From assembly GCF_002994655.1 (NCBI RefSeq), contig NZ_PPDL01000005.1, positions 62,001 through 126,000 on the forward strand: 64,000 nt of DNA. The letters are read 5' to 3'. The notes under the pieces are model-generated. The model saw nothing but the letters and a program-made list of their open reading frames with translations. It did not search any database and was not told where the DNA came from. Both the position numbers and the translations under genes were made by a program. Origin of the DNA: Corynebacterium sp. 13CS0277 (GTDB lineage Bacteria > Actinomycetota > Actinomycetes > Mycobacteriales > Mycobacteriaceae). Positions 17,607-27,831 of the stretch are shown here, one piece after another. The stretch's first letter is position 1, and each line of letters begins with the position of its first letter.

Positions 17607-18698
17607 TTAGAGCACGTCGTCGAAGTCGCTGCCCAGACGCTCAGCGAGGTTGCCGCGCTCCTGCGCGCCCTGCATGTTCGGCAGGCGGGAATCCACCCGA
17701 CTCACCCCACCCGGCGTCGGACGCTGGGAGGGACGCACCGGGTCCACCGGCCCCACCGGGGCGGGGGCATCGATCCCGCCGGCGGCACCCACACCACCCG
17801 CCGGGGCAATCGGGCCGGAAGCCTCATCGTCATCCAAGTCCAACCAGTCGGGGCGCTCCCGCTGGCGGCGCCGATCGTTGTAGCGGCAGAACTGCAGCGA
17901 CAACTCCACCAGCACCGTCAATGCCAGCGCCAGGCACACCATCGAAAACGGATCCTGGCCCGGGGTCATAAACGCCGCGAACACGAACAGGCTGACGATG
18001 ATGAGCCGCCGCTTGCTCTTAATCGACTCGTAGCTGAGCACCCCGATGATGTTAAGGGTGCCGATGATGAGCGGCACCTCGAAACTCACGCCAAACAGCA
18101 ACAGCAGGGTGAACAGGAAGTGGAAATACGCCTCACCATTGAGCGCCGCGACGGAGGTGTTGTCACCAATGGTCATGAGGAACTCGAGGCCCACACTGAC
18201 GACGAAGTACGCCAGCACCGCACCCATGACAAACAAGGTGGTGGCGATGGTGAGGAACCCCAGCGTCCAGCGGCGTTCGTTCTTCAACAGGCCGGGATTA
18301 ATAAACCCCCAGATCTGCCCCAGCCACAACGGGGCGGTGAGCACCGACCCGGCCAGCGCACCCACCTTGAGGCGCAGCATGAACATCTCAAACGGGGACG
18401 TCGCCAGCAGGCGACACTCCCCACTGGCGGTGACTTGCACGCGCTTGTCCGGCGGCAGGTCACAGTACGGCCCGCGCAGCAGGTCGCCGAGGGTGGGGAT
18501 CCCCAGCACGGACCGCTGGTACCAGATGTAGCCGACGATGGTGCCGGCGAACAGCACGAGCAGGCTGATGATGATGCGGCGGCGCAGCTCCTGGATGTGC
18601 TCCACGAGGGACATGCTGCCGTCACTGGGGCGGGGGTTGGCGCGGCGGGGCCGCAGTGCCGTCAGGCCGCGCCCGCGGCGCGCCGTATCGCTGGTCAT
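17607..18698 (-). CDS. tatC: Sec-independent protein translocase TatC
   Basis: 363-aa integral membrane receptor of the twin-arginine translocase that recognises RR signal peptides and recruits TatA. Residues 25-45 contain MSLVEHIQELRRR, the conserved cytoplasmic start of TatC, and SPFEMFMLRLKVG, PLWLGQIWGFINPGL and the late FMTPGQDPFSM segment are diagnostic. About six membrane helices are predicted by eye. A Pro/Gly/Arg-rich cytoplasmic tail of about 75 residues is longer than in E. coli. ATG 18698 lies 133 nt after tatA. No tatB is in the window. Confidence 0.94.
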   Translation of the reverse strand: MTSDTARRGRGLTALRPRRANPRPSDGSMSLVEHIQELRRRIIISLLVLFAGTIVGYIWYQRSVLGIPTLGDLLRGPYCDLPPDKRVQVTASGECRLLATSPFEMFMLRLKVGALAGSVLTAPLWLGQIWGFINPGLLKNERRWTLGFLTIATTLFVMGAVLAYFVVSVGLEFLMTIGDNTSVAALNGEAYFHFLFTLLLLFGVSFEVPLIIGTLNIIGVLSYESIKSKRRLIIVSLFVFAAFMTPGQDPFSMVCLALALTVLVELSLQFCRYNDRRRQRERPDWLDLDDDEASGPIAPAGGVGAAGGIDAPAPVGPVDPVRPSQRPTPGGVSRVDSRLPNMQGAQERGNLAERLGSDFDDVL

Positions 18699-18831
18699 GG
18701 TGCAGTGCTCACAGTGGGGTCGATCAAAGCCGGGCAAACAGGACACACGTCACCCCACCGCGCCCCGCCACCTGCGGCCCACAGGGGGGTGAGGGTGCGG
18801 CGCGCGCGTGGGGTTGTCTACGTGCGGTGTG

Positions 18832-19098
18832 TTAGGCGCTGGGCTGCTGCGGCTGCTGCTGGGTGGGCTGCACGACCGGCTGCGGCGGGGTCACCGGCTG
18901 CGCCTGCACGGGCTGCTGGGTGATCGCCTGCTGCGTGGCCTGCGCCTCGTCGTCCTTGCTCATTTCCTTGACCTCGGACTTGAAGATGCGCATCGAGCGG
19001 CCCAGGGAACGGGCGGCTTCCGGCAGTCGGCGGGAACCGAACAGCAGGATGATGATCGCGGCGATGATCAGAAGCTCGGGGACACCCATATTGAGCAT
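18832..19098 (-). CDS. tatA: Sec-independent protein translocase TatA
   Basis: 88-aa pore-forming component of the Tat system. It has one N-terminal membrane helix (about 5-21, [14 protein letters not shown]), then the [21 protein letters not shown] amphipathic segment shared by TatA/B, and a Gln/Pro-rich disordered tail. Start 19098 is preceded by GAAAGG at 8 nt; an in-frame ATG three codons later is possible. Its promoter has a box at 19217-19222 and direct repeats upstream. With tatC it forms the Tat unit next to pafBC, a neighbourhood conserved in actinobacteria. Confidence 0.92.
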   Translation of the reverse strand: MLNMGVPELLIIAAIIILLFGSRRLPEAARSLGRSMRIFKSEVKEMSKDDEAQATQQAITQQPVQAQPVTPPQPVVQPTQQQPQQPSA

Positions 19099-19216
19099 GA
19101 GGAAAACCTTTCGGTCGTAGAAGGCGCGGCATCGGCCTGGTGATCGCGGTGCTGTGGGCGGGGATGCCCCGGCGGGCACGCCCCGCACGAGTCCTCGCGG
19201 TGGGGTACGGGTGTTT

Positions 19217-19222
19217 AGTCTA
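19217..19222 (-). promoter_or_regulatory. Candidate -10 (TAGACT) for tatA-tatC
   Basis: TAGACT on the minus strand implies a leader of about 110 nt before tatA. The direct-repeat array at 19253-19287 lies immediately upstream of the expected -35 region. Confidence 0.4.
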
Positions 19223-19252
19223 CTCGCCCCACCCCCACACGGGGTGAAGAAA

Positions 19253-19287
19253 CATCAGACAAACATCAGACCATCGGACCATCAGAC
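19253..19287. repeat. Four direct 8-bp repeats upstream of tatA promoter
   Basis: CATCAGAC occurs at 19253-19260, 19264-19271 and 19280-19287, with a one-mismatch copy CATCGGAC at 19272-19279. The spacing (3, 0 and 0 nt) and position upstream of the tatA -10 suggest a binding array for an activator, but no regulator is known for it. Confidence 0.7.
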
Positions 19288-19332
19288 TTTGCCACAGGAT
19301 GACTGGGGGTTGCTGTGGCGCCCGCGCGCGGA

Positions 19333-21585
19333 TCAGGACCCCGGCCGCACCACGCTGGTGGCGTAGGCGGCCTGGCCGCGGGCACTGCGCTCGGCGACAC
19401 GGGTAGCCACCCGGCGCGCCAAGGCCCGCGCTGCCTGCGCCCGGGCTGCTGCAGTGGGCGTCGCGGCATCCTCGGCGGCGGTGGGCAGCAGCTCCGGCAG
19501 GAGTACCATCGCGTCGCCCTGCGCGAGGAGGCATTCGGTGAACCAGTCCTCGTCGACGATGCTCATCGACGCCGCAACCCAGGAGCTTTGGGCGTCCAGG
19601 TCTGCGGGCGGGGCGGTGACCTGGCCGTCAAGCAGTGCTAGGGGCATGCGGTCGGCCAGCCAGGCGTGGTCCGCCCGGAGCAGCACGTGCACCTCGGTGC
19701 CGTGGGCTCGGAAGCCGAAAGGATCGGCGCTGTCCACGACGGGGGGTGCGGTGGGCGGGGTGAACGTCTCTGCTGTGGCCTCTGCGCGAGTGATGCGGTC
19801 GAGTCGGAAGGTGCGTTCGGCGTCGGTGGTGGCGTCGAAGCATTTCACGTACGAGTGGGCGCCGACGGCGAACAGCCGCCAGGGGTGGATGCGCCGGCGG
19901 GTGGCGTGCGCGTCCGCGTCGACGTAGTCGATTTCGACGACGAGATGGTTCTCGAGGGCGCCCCGCAGGGTGGCGGTGATGGCGGGGTCGACGGTGTCGG
20001 CGAAGTCTTCGGCCATGATGTTGGCCACCGCTTGGGAGTGCGGCACGATGGCGCGGAGTTTGTCAGCTGCGGTGGCGACGACGGCCGCATCGCCGAGTTC
20101 CGGCATGGACTCGATGGTTTCCAGCACGAGCAGCAGCACCGCGGCCTCCATGCGGGTCAGTCGCAGCGGGCTGGTCATCCCCTGCGGGTCCGTGACGGTG
20201 ACCTTGTGGTAGGTGTGCTCCATGTCGACCAAGTCGCCGGGCCCCATGCCGGGCATCCCGCAGCACCAGAGCCGGTTGAGGTCGTCCATGATTTCCTGCG
20301 GCGTGCGCCCCAGGTCGCTGGCGGCCTCCATGACGGAGCTGCCCGGGTGGGTGTGGAAGTACGGGATGAGGCTGAGCATCCGCACCACGTCCGCGAGCCG
20401 TTCGGCGCTGCGCTCGGCGCGGGGGGCTTCTTCCACGGCCTGCGGGGCGGCGAATGTGGGCATGGCGCCGTCCAGGGTGGCGGCGGCCGCCTGCCCTGCC
20501 GCCGCGAGGCGGGCGTCGACAGCGGACCGCACCTCGGCGGTGAGTGCGGCGTCCGGCTGGAAGACCGCGGCGGCCGTGTCAGCAACCGCGCCGACGGCGC
20601 GAGAGTCCTGTGCCGCCGACGCAGGCTGTGCCCCCTGGAGCAGCACCAGTGGCGCGGCAGCAGCCAACGCCGCCACGGCGGCGGCCCGGTCGACTGCGGG
20701 GAACACCCGGGTGACGTGGCCGGCGGTGGTCGTGGCCTCTGCTTCGACCACCAGGTGCGCCCGGGTGCCTGCGTCCACTGCGCATTCGGCGACGGCGGCC
20801 GCAGGGCCGGCGACCTGGATGTCGATGACGCTGCGCATCGACATCAGCGCCTCCAAGGCAACGGCGGCCGGCGTGGTGCCCTCCGGCAAGGGGTGGGTGA
20901 CACTGCCGGCCGCGCCCGCAGACAGGTTCCGCACCCGGTTGATGCGGAAACAGCGCGGTCCTTCGCGCTGCAGGTCCCAGCCCACCAGGTAGATCCGCTG
21001 CCGCAGCGGCACCAGCGCCCACGGGTCCATGTGGCGCTGCTCCACCGGGGCGCCCGGGTGGCGGGCGTAGTCGAAGGAGATGGCCGCCTGCTGGGCAATC
21101 GCCTTCGCCACCGCATCCACCACCTTCGGCGACACGCGTGTGAGGTCGCCCAACGCCAGTGCCGCAGGCTGGGTCACCGGGGTGCGGCGCACGCCCGCAG
21201 CCGCGATTTTCGTCCACCCGGAGGACGCGAACGCGCCCAACTGGCGGGACAGCCCCAGGGTGTTGGCGACCGCCAGCACCGCCGCTTCCTCCTGGGTGAA
21301 CTGCACCGCCACCTCGTCGGAGAGGTCGTAGTCCTCCACTTTGAGCCGGTAGACCTTGGTGCGGGTCTCCGGGTCAAGGGTGGAGTCGATGGGCACACCG
21401 ACCTGGGCGAGCATCCGCCGGTCCCGCCGAAACTGCGAGTCGAAACTCTCTGGAGTGAGGTGGCCGTAGCCGGCGACGTGGGTGCGGATCCACTCCGGGG
21501 AGCGCCAGCGCTTCCACTCGTGCGCCTGCCGCAGCGCGAAGGTGAGGTTGGTCAGCCGTTCAAGAACAATGTTGGGCTTAGTCAC
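19333..21585 (-). CDS. pafBC: Fused PafB-PafC WYL-domain transcriptional activator
   Basis: About 750-aa single-chain PafBC. It contains two copies of the winged-helix plus WYL arrangement: N-terminal HTH (1-90), WYL region with SFDYARHPGAP and DPWALVPLRQRIYLVGWD (about 165-215), then a second HTH (about 395-470, SLIPYFHTHPG) and a second WYL region (about 560-620, IDYVDADAHATRRRIHPWRLF). PafBC activates the SOS-independent DNA-damage regulon in mycobacteria and senses single-stranded DNA; fused forms are known from other actinobacteria. GTG 21585 is preferred; a TTG two codons upstream is possible. It follows pafA, as usual for the family. Confidence 0.9.
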   Translation of the reverse strand: MTKPNIVLERLTNLTFALRQAHEWKRWRSPEWIRTHVAGYGHLTPESFDSQFRRDRRMLAQVGVPIDSTLDPETRTKVYRLKVEDYDLSDEVAVQFTQEEAAVLAVANTLGLSRQLGAFASSGWTKIAAAGVRRTPVTQPAALALGDLTRVSPKVVDAVAKAIAQQAAISFDYARHPGAPVEQRHMDPWALVPLRQRIYLVGWDLQREGPRCFRINRVRNLSAGAAGSVTHPLPEGTTPAAVALEALMSMRSVIDIQVAGPAAAVAECAVDAGTRAHLVVEAEATTTAGHVTRVFPAVDRAAAVAALAAAAPLVLLQGAQPASAAQDSRAVGAVADTAAAVFQPDAALTAEVRSAVDARLAAAGQAAAATLDGAMPTFAAPQAVEEAPRAERSAERLADVVRMLSLIPYFHTHPGSSVMEAASDLGRTPQEIMDDLNRLWCCGMPGMGPGDLVDMEHTYHKVTVTDPQGMTSPLRLTRMEAAVLLLVLETIESMPELGDAAVVATAADKLRAIVPHSQAVANIMAEDFADTVDPAITATLRGALENHLVVEIDYVDADAHATRRRIHPWRLFAVGAHSYVKCFDATTDAERTFRLDRITRAEATAETFTPPTAPPVVDSADPFGFRAHGTEVHVLLRADHAWLADRMPLALLDGQVTAPPADLDAQSSWVAASMSIVDEDWFTECLLAQGDAMVLLPELLPTAAEDAATPTAAARAQAARALARRVATRVAERSARGQAAYATSVVRPGS

Positions 21586-21761
21586 AGGCAAAAGGGGCTT
21601 TCAGTGCGACAACGGGCCACCCCGCCCCGAAGCCAGGTGGCCGCCGGGGCGGGAGGCAGGAAGAAAAGACACGGAGGGAGGGTGACCGGGGAAGTCACCG
21701 CGTGATGTCGTGCGGGGCGCGGGGACTCCCCCACGCCCCGGACCACGGCACCCGCGTGCGG

Positions 21762-23201
21762 TTAGTCCTCGGCGGAGGTCGCCTGGGAGGTGATGAACTC
21801 CACCAGGGCGGCCAACTGCTCGTCTTCGGTGACGAAGGGGTCGAGCAGCTCCACGGACCTCGGCTCCGGGCGCGAAATCGAGCAGCGCACCCAGTCCACG
21901 GCGGCGGGGATATCCCGCCCGTAGATGGCGTGCAGGAACTGCCCGCGCAGGTGCGCCCGGGTGGTCGTCGGCGCGCGGTCGACTGCGGCCGCGATCTCCT
22001 CCTCGCCGACGAGGACCTCCAGCAGGCCCTTGCGCTGCAGGATGCGGCCCACACCCCGAGTGGGGTGAATATCGTGGTACGCCAGGTCGAGGCGGAGCAG
22101 CTTCGGATCATCCAGCGCCAGGCCCTGGGTGTCCTGGTAGCGCTGCAGCAGCTGATACTTGGCCACCCAGTCGATCTCCCGGGCGACCCGCTCGAGGGCG
22201 CGGTCGTCGATCGCGTCGAGGGTCTTCTCCCACAGCGCGAGACCGTAGGCCAGGTCCTCATCCGGGGTGCGGGTGGCGTAGTAGTCCTTCGCCGCGGCGA
22301 GGAACGTGCGCTGCACCTCCAGGGCGCAGGTCGACCCGCCGTCGGCCAGCTGGATTCCGTGCCTGCCGGTGATATCGCGGGCGATGTCCCGGATCGCGGT
22401 CTGCGGGTCCGCCAACTCAAACTCCAGGCCCGGGGTGCCAGCCTCCAGCATCTCCAGCACGAGCAGCGTGGAGGCGAGCTTCAGCCACGTGGTCGGCTGC
22501 GCGATGTTCGAATCCCCGGTGATGACGTGCAGGCGGCGGAAGCGGTGGGAGTCGGCGTGCGGCTCGTCCCGGGTGTTGATCATCGGCCGGGAACGCGTCG
22601 TCGCCGAACTCACCGCATCCCACACATGATCCGCGCGCTGCGACAGGCAGAACCCAAGACCATAGTGCTGGGAGGGGCTCGCCGGGTGCGGGCGGTAAAT
22701 CTTGCCCGCGCCACACACCAACTGGCGGGTGATGAGGAACGGGATGAGCTTCATGCTCAAGTGCTTGAGGATGACGTCCCGGCCCACAAGGTAGTTCTCG
22801 TGGCAGCCGTAGGAGTTACCCAAGGAATCCACGTTGTTTTTCAGCAGGGTGATCTCCCCGCCAATGCCTTCGGCGCTAAGGCGGGCTTCCGCCTCCGCGC
22901 GCAGCTCGTCGAGGATCCGGTCGCCGGCCAGGTCGTAGGTGAGCAGCTGCCGCACCGAGTCGCACTCCGGGGTGGCGACCTCCGGGTGGGAGCCCACATC
23001 GAGGTAGAGGCGGGAGGAGTTGCGGGTGAACACGTTGGATGCCTGGTACTGCTCCACCACGGGGCGGAACAGGTAGCGGGCCGCATCGTCGGGGCTCAGC
23101 CGCCGGGACCCCTGGGAGGTGCAGGTGATGCCGTATTCGGTCTCCAGGCCCATGATGCGGCGGGTGAAGACCTGCTCCCCCAGGCCCTGGTGCTCGGACA
23201 C
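21762..23201 (-). CDS. pafA: Pup-protein ligase PafA
   Basis: 479-aa carboxylate-amine ligase that uses ATP to join the C-terminal Glu of Pup to lysines of target proteins. The nucleotide/metal site motif is MGLETEYGITC (Glu20) and the catalytic Asp is D68 in LYLDVGSHPE. TLLKNNVDS, NTRDEPHAD and the C-terminal Pup-binding region are all present, and the length is normal. GTG 23201 directly follows the pup stop codon (TAG-GTG), so translation is tightly coupled to pup, with AAAAGGG inside pup as the likely ribosome site. In mycobacteria prcB and prcA lie nearby; here nothing separates pup and pafA. Confidence 0.96.
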   Translation of the reverse strand: MSEHQGLGEQVFTRRIMGLETEYGITCTSQGSRRLSPDDAARYLFRPVVEQYQASNVFTRNSSRLYLDVGSHPEVATPECDSVRQLLTYDLAGDRILDELRAEAEARLSAEGIGGEITLLKNNVDSLGNSYGCHENYLVGRDVILKHLSMKLIPFLITRQLVCGAGKIYRPHPASPSQHYGLGFCLSQRADHVWDAVSSATTRSRPMINTRDEPHADSHRFRRLHVITGDSNIAQPTTWLKLASTLLVLEMLEAGTPGLEFELADPQTAIRDIARDITGRHGIQLADGGSTCALEVQRTFLAAAKDYYATRTPDEDLAYGLALWEKTLDAIDDRALERVAREIDWVAKYQLLQRYQDTQGLALDDPKLLRLDLAYHDIHPTRGVGRILQRKGLLEVLVGEEEIAAAVDRAPTTTRAHLRGQFLHAIYGRDIPAAVDWVRCSISRPEPRSVELLDPFVTEDEQLAALVEFITSQATSAED

Positions 23202-23387
23202 CTACTCGCCGCCCTTTTGGACGTAGCCGCGCACGAATTCCTCCGCGTTGGCTTCCAGCAGGGCGTCGATCTCGTCGAGAAGCTCGTCAGCCTGGTGGGT
23301 GTTCAGCTGCGCCTGGCCTGCTGCGGCCTCCTCAGGGGCGTGCTCGTCGCGACCGCCGGGGGAAGAAACCTGGCTCTGGGTGCCCAT
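23202..23387 (-). CDS. pup: Prokaryotic ubiquitin-like protein Pup
   Basis: 61-aa protein modifier. The N-terminal half is polar and disordered; residues 31-52 (HQADELLDEIDALLEANAEE) form the helix bound by PafA, Dop and the ARC coiled coil, followed by FVRGYVQKGGE. It ends in GGE rather than GGQ, so it needs no deamidation before ligation. ATG 23387 gives the usual Pup length; the open frame extends further upstream but has no family resemblance. It lies between dop and pafA, separated from dop by a terminator-like hairpin. Confidence 0.96.
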   Translation of the reverse strand: MGTQSQVSSPGGRDEHAPEEAAAGQAQLNTHQADELLDEIDALLEANAEEFVRGYVQKGGE

Positions 23388-23430
23388 GGTTGGATTCACA
23401 CTCCTGGAAAAAATCGTGCAAGAAAACAAG

Positions 23431-23465
23431 AAAAACTGCCTCCCGCCGCCTGTCATAGCGGCGGG
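23431..23465 (-). terminator. Intrinsic terminator/attenuator between dop and pup
   Basis: On the minus strand CCCGCCGC/GCGGCGGG (8-bp stem, 8-nt loop; 23458-23465 and 23442-23449 on the plus strand) is followed six bases later by TTTTT. It sits 44 nt upstream of the pup start and would limit read-through from dop into pup, implying a separate pup promoter or regulated attenuation. Confidence 0.6.
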
Positions 23466-23542
23466 ACCATACCCCACTTAATCTAGCCCGCACGCCTGCG
23501 ATGGTGCGCCCGGCAGGGGGAGACACAGGGGGTGCGGGTGGG

Positions 23543-25090
23543 TTAGCCCAGCGGGCTGAGCCACTGCGGCGCGTGCGCCCGCCACGCGGCGAGCACCGCC
23601 GGAATGTCACCTGCGGCGGCGTTCTCGAGGGCGTCCGCCAGGCCGGGCTGCAGCTCGCGGCCGTCACCGAGGCCCAGTCGCCACAGGGCGCCGTCGAGGC
23701 TGACGACGACGGAATCCCAGTTCGCCGCGACAACGTCGGCGGCACACCGCTGCATGAGCAGCCCCCGCAGCCACGCGCGGGTGTCGCGCGGCGGGGTGGT
23801 CATCGCCTGCTGGATAGTGTCCTCGTCGACGAGGGTGCGCATCCGGCCGGTGCGCATGAGCGCCAACGCCAACCCTTTCGCCGGGTCAATGTCGTGGTAC
23901 TGCAGGTCCACCAACGCCAGCTTCGGGTCGTCCCACGTCGCCCCGCGGGCGCGGTAGCGTTCGATGAGCGCCAGCTTCGCCGTCCAATCCAGCATGTCCG
24001 CGGTGGACAGCGGATCGGCGGCCAGCTTGGTGAGCACCTCCTCCCACAGGGCCAGCACTTCCTCGACGTCCGGGGTGCGCGCCGCCGCGGGCAGGCTGTC
24101 GGCCACTCGGCGGAGGTACTCGCGCTGGATGTCGATGGCGGTCATCGCTCGGCCGTCGGCCAAGGGCAGCACTTCCCGCAACTCAAGGTCCCGGGAGACG
24201 GTCTGCACCGCCCGCACCGCGCCGAGGAGCCGAAGATCCTGGAAGTCCACTCCCCGTTCCACGGCGTCGATGACGAGGCTGGTGCAGCCCACCTTGAGCA
24301 GGGTCGCGATCTGTGAGAGGTTCGCGTCGCCGATGATGACGTGCAGCCGGCCGAACGCCTCCCGGTCGGCGTGGGGTTCGTCCCGGGTGTTGATGATGCC
24401 CCGGTTGAGGGTGGTCTCCAGGGAGATTTCCTGCTCGATGTAGTCGGCCCGCTGGGAGATCTGGAAGCCCTGCTCCTCGGAGCGCGGCCCCAAGCCCACC
24501 CGGCCGGCACCGCACAGAATCTGCCGGGTGACGAAAAACGGGATGAGCGCCTGCGCCAACACGTCGAAGTCGAGCGCCCGGGAGTACTGGTAGTTTTCGT
24601 GGGCGCCGAAGGAGGCACCCTTGCCGTCGACGTTGTTTTTGTACATCTTTACCGCAGGGCACGGTGGGTGGCCCTCGAGGGCGGATTCTCCCCTGCTGCT
24701 GCGCTCGGCGGTGAGCTGCGCCGCCCAGTGCATGATGCGATCGCCCGCCTGGTCGTACACCATCGCCTGGCGGGCGGTGGTGGTCTCCGGGGCGGAGTAC
24801 TCCGGGTGCGCGTGGTCGACGTAGAAGCGCGCCCCGTTGCCCAGCACCATGTTCGCCACCCCCATCCCATCGGCTGCCACGACCGGGGTCGTGTGGTAGC
24901 GGCGCAGGTCAAAACCGCGGGCGTCCCGCAGAGGGGATTCGCCCTCGAAATCCCAGCGGGTGCCGCGGGCCTGCTGCTGGTCGGTGGCGAAACCGACGAC
25001 CACGTGCGTGGAGGTCACAATCGGGCTGATGAACGCATCACCCGGGGTGGCGATGCCGTATTCGGTTTCGGTGCCCAGAATGCGGGACAT
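23543..25090 (-). CDS. dop: Pup deamidase/depupylase Dop
   Basis: 515-aa PafA paralogue that removes Pup from substrates and, in species whose Pup ends in Gln, deamidates it. The motif GTETEYGIATPGD starts the protein (Glu8), the nucleophile-region Asp is D92 in FYVDHAHPEYS, and a Dop-specific loop (about 40-80, DFEGESPLRDARGFD) is present. NTRDEPHAD is shared with PafA. ATG 25090 follows AAGGAG at 7 nt. Since Pup here already ends in Glu, only the depupylase activity should be needed. It lies 80 nt after ARC. Confidence 0.95.
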   Translation of the reverse strand: MSRILGTETEYGIATPGDAFISPIVTSTHVVVGFATDQQQARGTRWDFEGESPLRDARGFDLRRYHTTPVVAADGMGVANMVLGNGARFYVDHAHPEYSAPETTTARQAMVYDQAGDRIMHWAAQLTAERSSRGESALEGHPPCPAVKMYKNNVDGKGASFGAHENYQYSRALDFDVLAQALIPFFVTRQILCGAGRVGLGPRSEEQGFQISQRADYIEQEISLETTLNRGIINTRDEPHADREAFGRLHVIIGDANLSQIATLLKVGCTSLVIDAVERGVDFQDLRLLGAVRAVQTVSRDLELREVLPLADGRAMTAIDIQREYLRRVADSLPAAARTPDVEEVLALWEEVLTKLAADPLSTADMLDWTAKLALIERYRARGATWDDPKLALVDLQYHDIDPAKGLALALMRTGRMRTLVDEDTIQQAMTTPPRDTRAWLRGLLMQRCAADVVAANWDSVVVSLDGALWRLGLGDGRELQPGLADALENAAAGDIPAVLAAWRAHAPQWLSPLG

Positions 25091-25170
25091 GGGCGAACTC
25101 CTTGACGGTCGACGAGGGAAGGAAAAATGAAAATCAGGGCAACACAGACGGGGGCCCGCAGCGGGGGCTG

Positions 25171-26742
25171 CTAGGTGCCGGTGGCAGCGACGATGCGGGC
25201 GGCGACCACCCGGGCCCCACCCCGGCCGGTGATCCGCGACCACTCCTCCGGATTGGACGTATTCGGCAGGTGCGAGTTCTCCGCGTGCTCCGCGTCGACG
25301 GCGGCCACCATGTGCGCGGTCGTCACCCCTTGGCTTTGGCCCAGAAGCTCATCTTTGATGGCGAGCTTCTTCGCCCGGTCCACCACGTTGGCGATCATCG
25401 CCCCCGACACGAAGTCGCCCGCGTGCAGCACATCGACAGTGCCGTCGGCGCGGGTGAGCTCCACCCAGGGATTCGGGGCGAACATGCGCTCCACGGCGGT
25501 GGCGATGATCGTCTCCCGCGGCGCGGCGAGCGGCACCTGGGGGCTGAAGTGGCGTTCGAAAATCTCCGGGGCGGTGGCTTTCGTGGGGCGCTCCACCCGA
25601 ATCTTCACGTCCAGTCGGCCCGGCCGCAGGATCGCGGGGTCGATGAGCTCCTCCCGGTTGGTGGCGCCGATGACGATGACGTTGGATAGGGACTCCACGC
25701 CGTCGAGTTCGGTGAGCAGCTGCGGCACCACCGTGGTCTCCATGTCGGAGCTCACCCCGGAGCCACGGGTGCGGAAGATCGACTCCATTTCGTCGAAGAA
25801 CACCACCACCGGGCGGCCCGAGGACGCCAACTCCCGCGCCCGGCGGAAAATGAGCCGAATGTGGCGCTCCGTCTCGCCCACGAACTTGTTCAACAACTCC
25901 GGGCCCTTGACGTTAATGAAGTAGGAGGAACTGCCGTCGGCGGCGTTCGCCGACAGGCTGTTGGCCACCGCCTTCGCGATGAGGGTCTTGCCGCAGCCAG
26001 GCGGGCCGAACAGCAGCACCCCCTTCGGCGGGTGCAGCGCGTAGCGGGCGAAAAGCTCCGGGTGGGTAAACGGCAACTCCACCGCGTCGTGGATGACGCT
26101 GAGCTGCTCGTCGAGACCACCGATATCCGCGTAGGTGACCGTCGGCACTTCCTCCAGCACGAGCTCCGCGATGTCTGTTTGCGGGATGACCTCGAACGCG
26201 ACGGCGGCTTTGGCATCAACGAGCACATGATCGCCCGCGTCCACCGTCACCCCCGCCTGCCGCAGCGGCTCCGCTGCGCGCACCACGTGCTGCTCCCCGG
26301 ACTGTTCCACGACGACGATGCGCCCGTCGGCCAGCTGCTCGGCGACGCTCATGATCTGTCCGGTGGCTTCCAGCCCGCAGGCCTCCACCACCTGGGAGCC
26401 CTCCCCAAGACGCACCCGCACCCCGGGGATGAGCTGGGTGGGGTCCACCAGCGGGCTCACCACGACCCGCATGCGGCGGCCCAGGGTGAAAATCTCCACG
26501 GTGGGTTTACCCGGGGTGAACTCGAGGAAGGTGCCATACGTCGACGGCGGGGCGGCCAACTCCTCCACCTCGGCGGTGAGTTGCTCCAGCTTGTCCCGGG
26601 AGGCTTTCAACAGCTCTACGAGCTTGGTGTTGCGGGCGGCAAGCTGCCGCAGTTCCCGCCGCAGCTGCGCCGGATCCGCAGCCCGGGTGGCGTCCGCGCC
26701 GGCGCGGGTGTCAGTGGTGTGGTCAGCCTGGTTGTCGTGCAT
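25171..26742 (-). CDS. arc: Proteasome-associated-type AAA ATPase ARC (Mpa homologue)
   Basis: 523-aa hexameric AAA+ unfoldase. The order is an N-terminal coiled coil (about 25-65, the Pup-binding part), tandem OB domains (about 66-190), and an AAA domain with Walker A GPPGCGKT (246-253), Walker [11 protein letters not shown], sensor [13 protein letters not shown] and arginine-finger region LRPGRLD. Mycobacterial Mpa ends in a Gln-Tyr-Leu motif that docks on the 20S proteasome. This protein ends in AATGT, so proteasome docking is not expected. ATG 26742 follows AAGGGG at 7 nt. It probably works with Pup without a protease partner, as proposed for other corynebacteria. Confidence 0.94.
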   Translation of the reverse strand: MHDNQADHTTDTRAGADATRAADPAQLRRELRQLAARNTKLVELLKASRDKLEQLTAEVEELAAPPSTYGTFLEFTPGKPTVEIFTLGRRMRVVVSPLVDPTQLIPGVRVRLGEGSQVVEACGLEATGQIMSVAEQLADGRIVVVEQSGEQHVVRAAEPLRQAGVTVDAGDHVLVDAKAAVAFEVIPQTDIAELVLEEVPTVTYADIGGLDEQLSVIHDAVELPFTHPELFARYALHPPKGVLLFGPPGCGKTLIAKAVANSLSANAADGSSSYFINVKGPELLNKFVGETERHIRLIFRRARELASSGRPVVVFFDEMESIFRTRGSGVSSDMETTVVPQLLTELDGVESLSNVIVIGATNREELIDPAILRPGRLDVKIRVERPTKATAPEIFERHFSPQVPLAAPRETIIATAVERMFAPNPWVELTRADGTVDVLHAGDFVSGAMIANVVDRAKKLAIKDELLGQSQGVTTAHMVAAVDAEHAENSHLPNTSNPEEWSRITGRGGARVVAARIVAATGT

Positions 26743-26912
26743 GGAGCAACCCCTTGGGATGTGTGCGTGGCGCGCCCCTGCCGCGTGGCGGGGTGCGCCC
26801 TCCCCGCGACAATCACGCGGGGTGGTGGAAGAAAAGACGAAGAAAGAAAAACGATGAAGAAGAGATGAGGGAGGCCCACGCCTGAGCCCCCGGCACCTTT
26901 CGTGCAGGTGCC

Positions 26913-27788
<876 letters not shown>

Positions 27789-27831
27789 TCAAGGTGAGAA
27801 ACAAGGGGCGTGCCGCCGGCGGCCGGCAGCG

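Noticed and set aside
13657..17610. 1317-codon open frame opposite helY
   Set aside because: The antisense strand encodes a complete helicase with all motifs; the plus-strand translation is Arg/Ala/Gly-rich without motifs.
19253..19287. CRISPR-like repeat
   Set aside because: Units are only 8 bp with almost no spacers and no cas genes nearby, so this is a short direct repeat.
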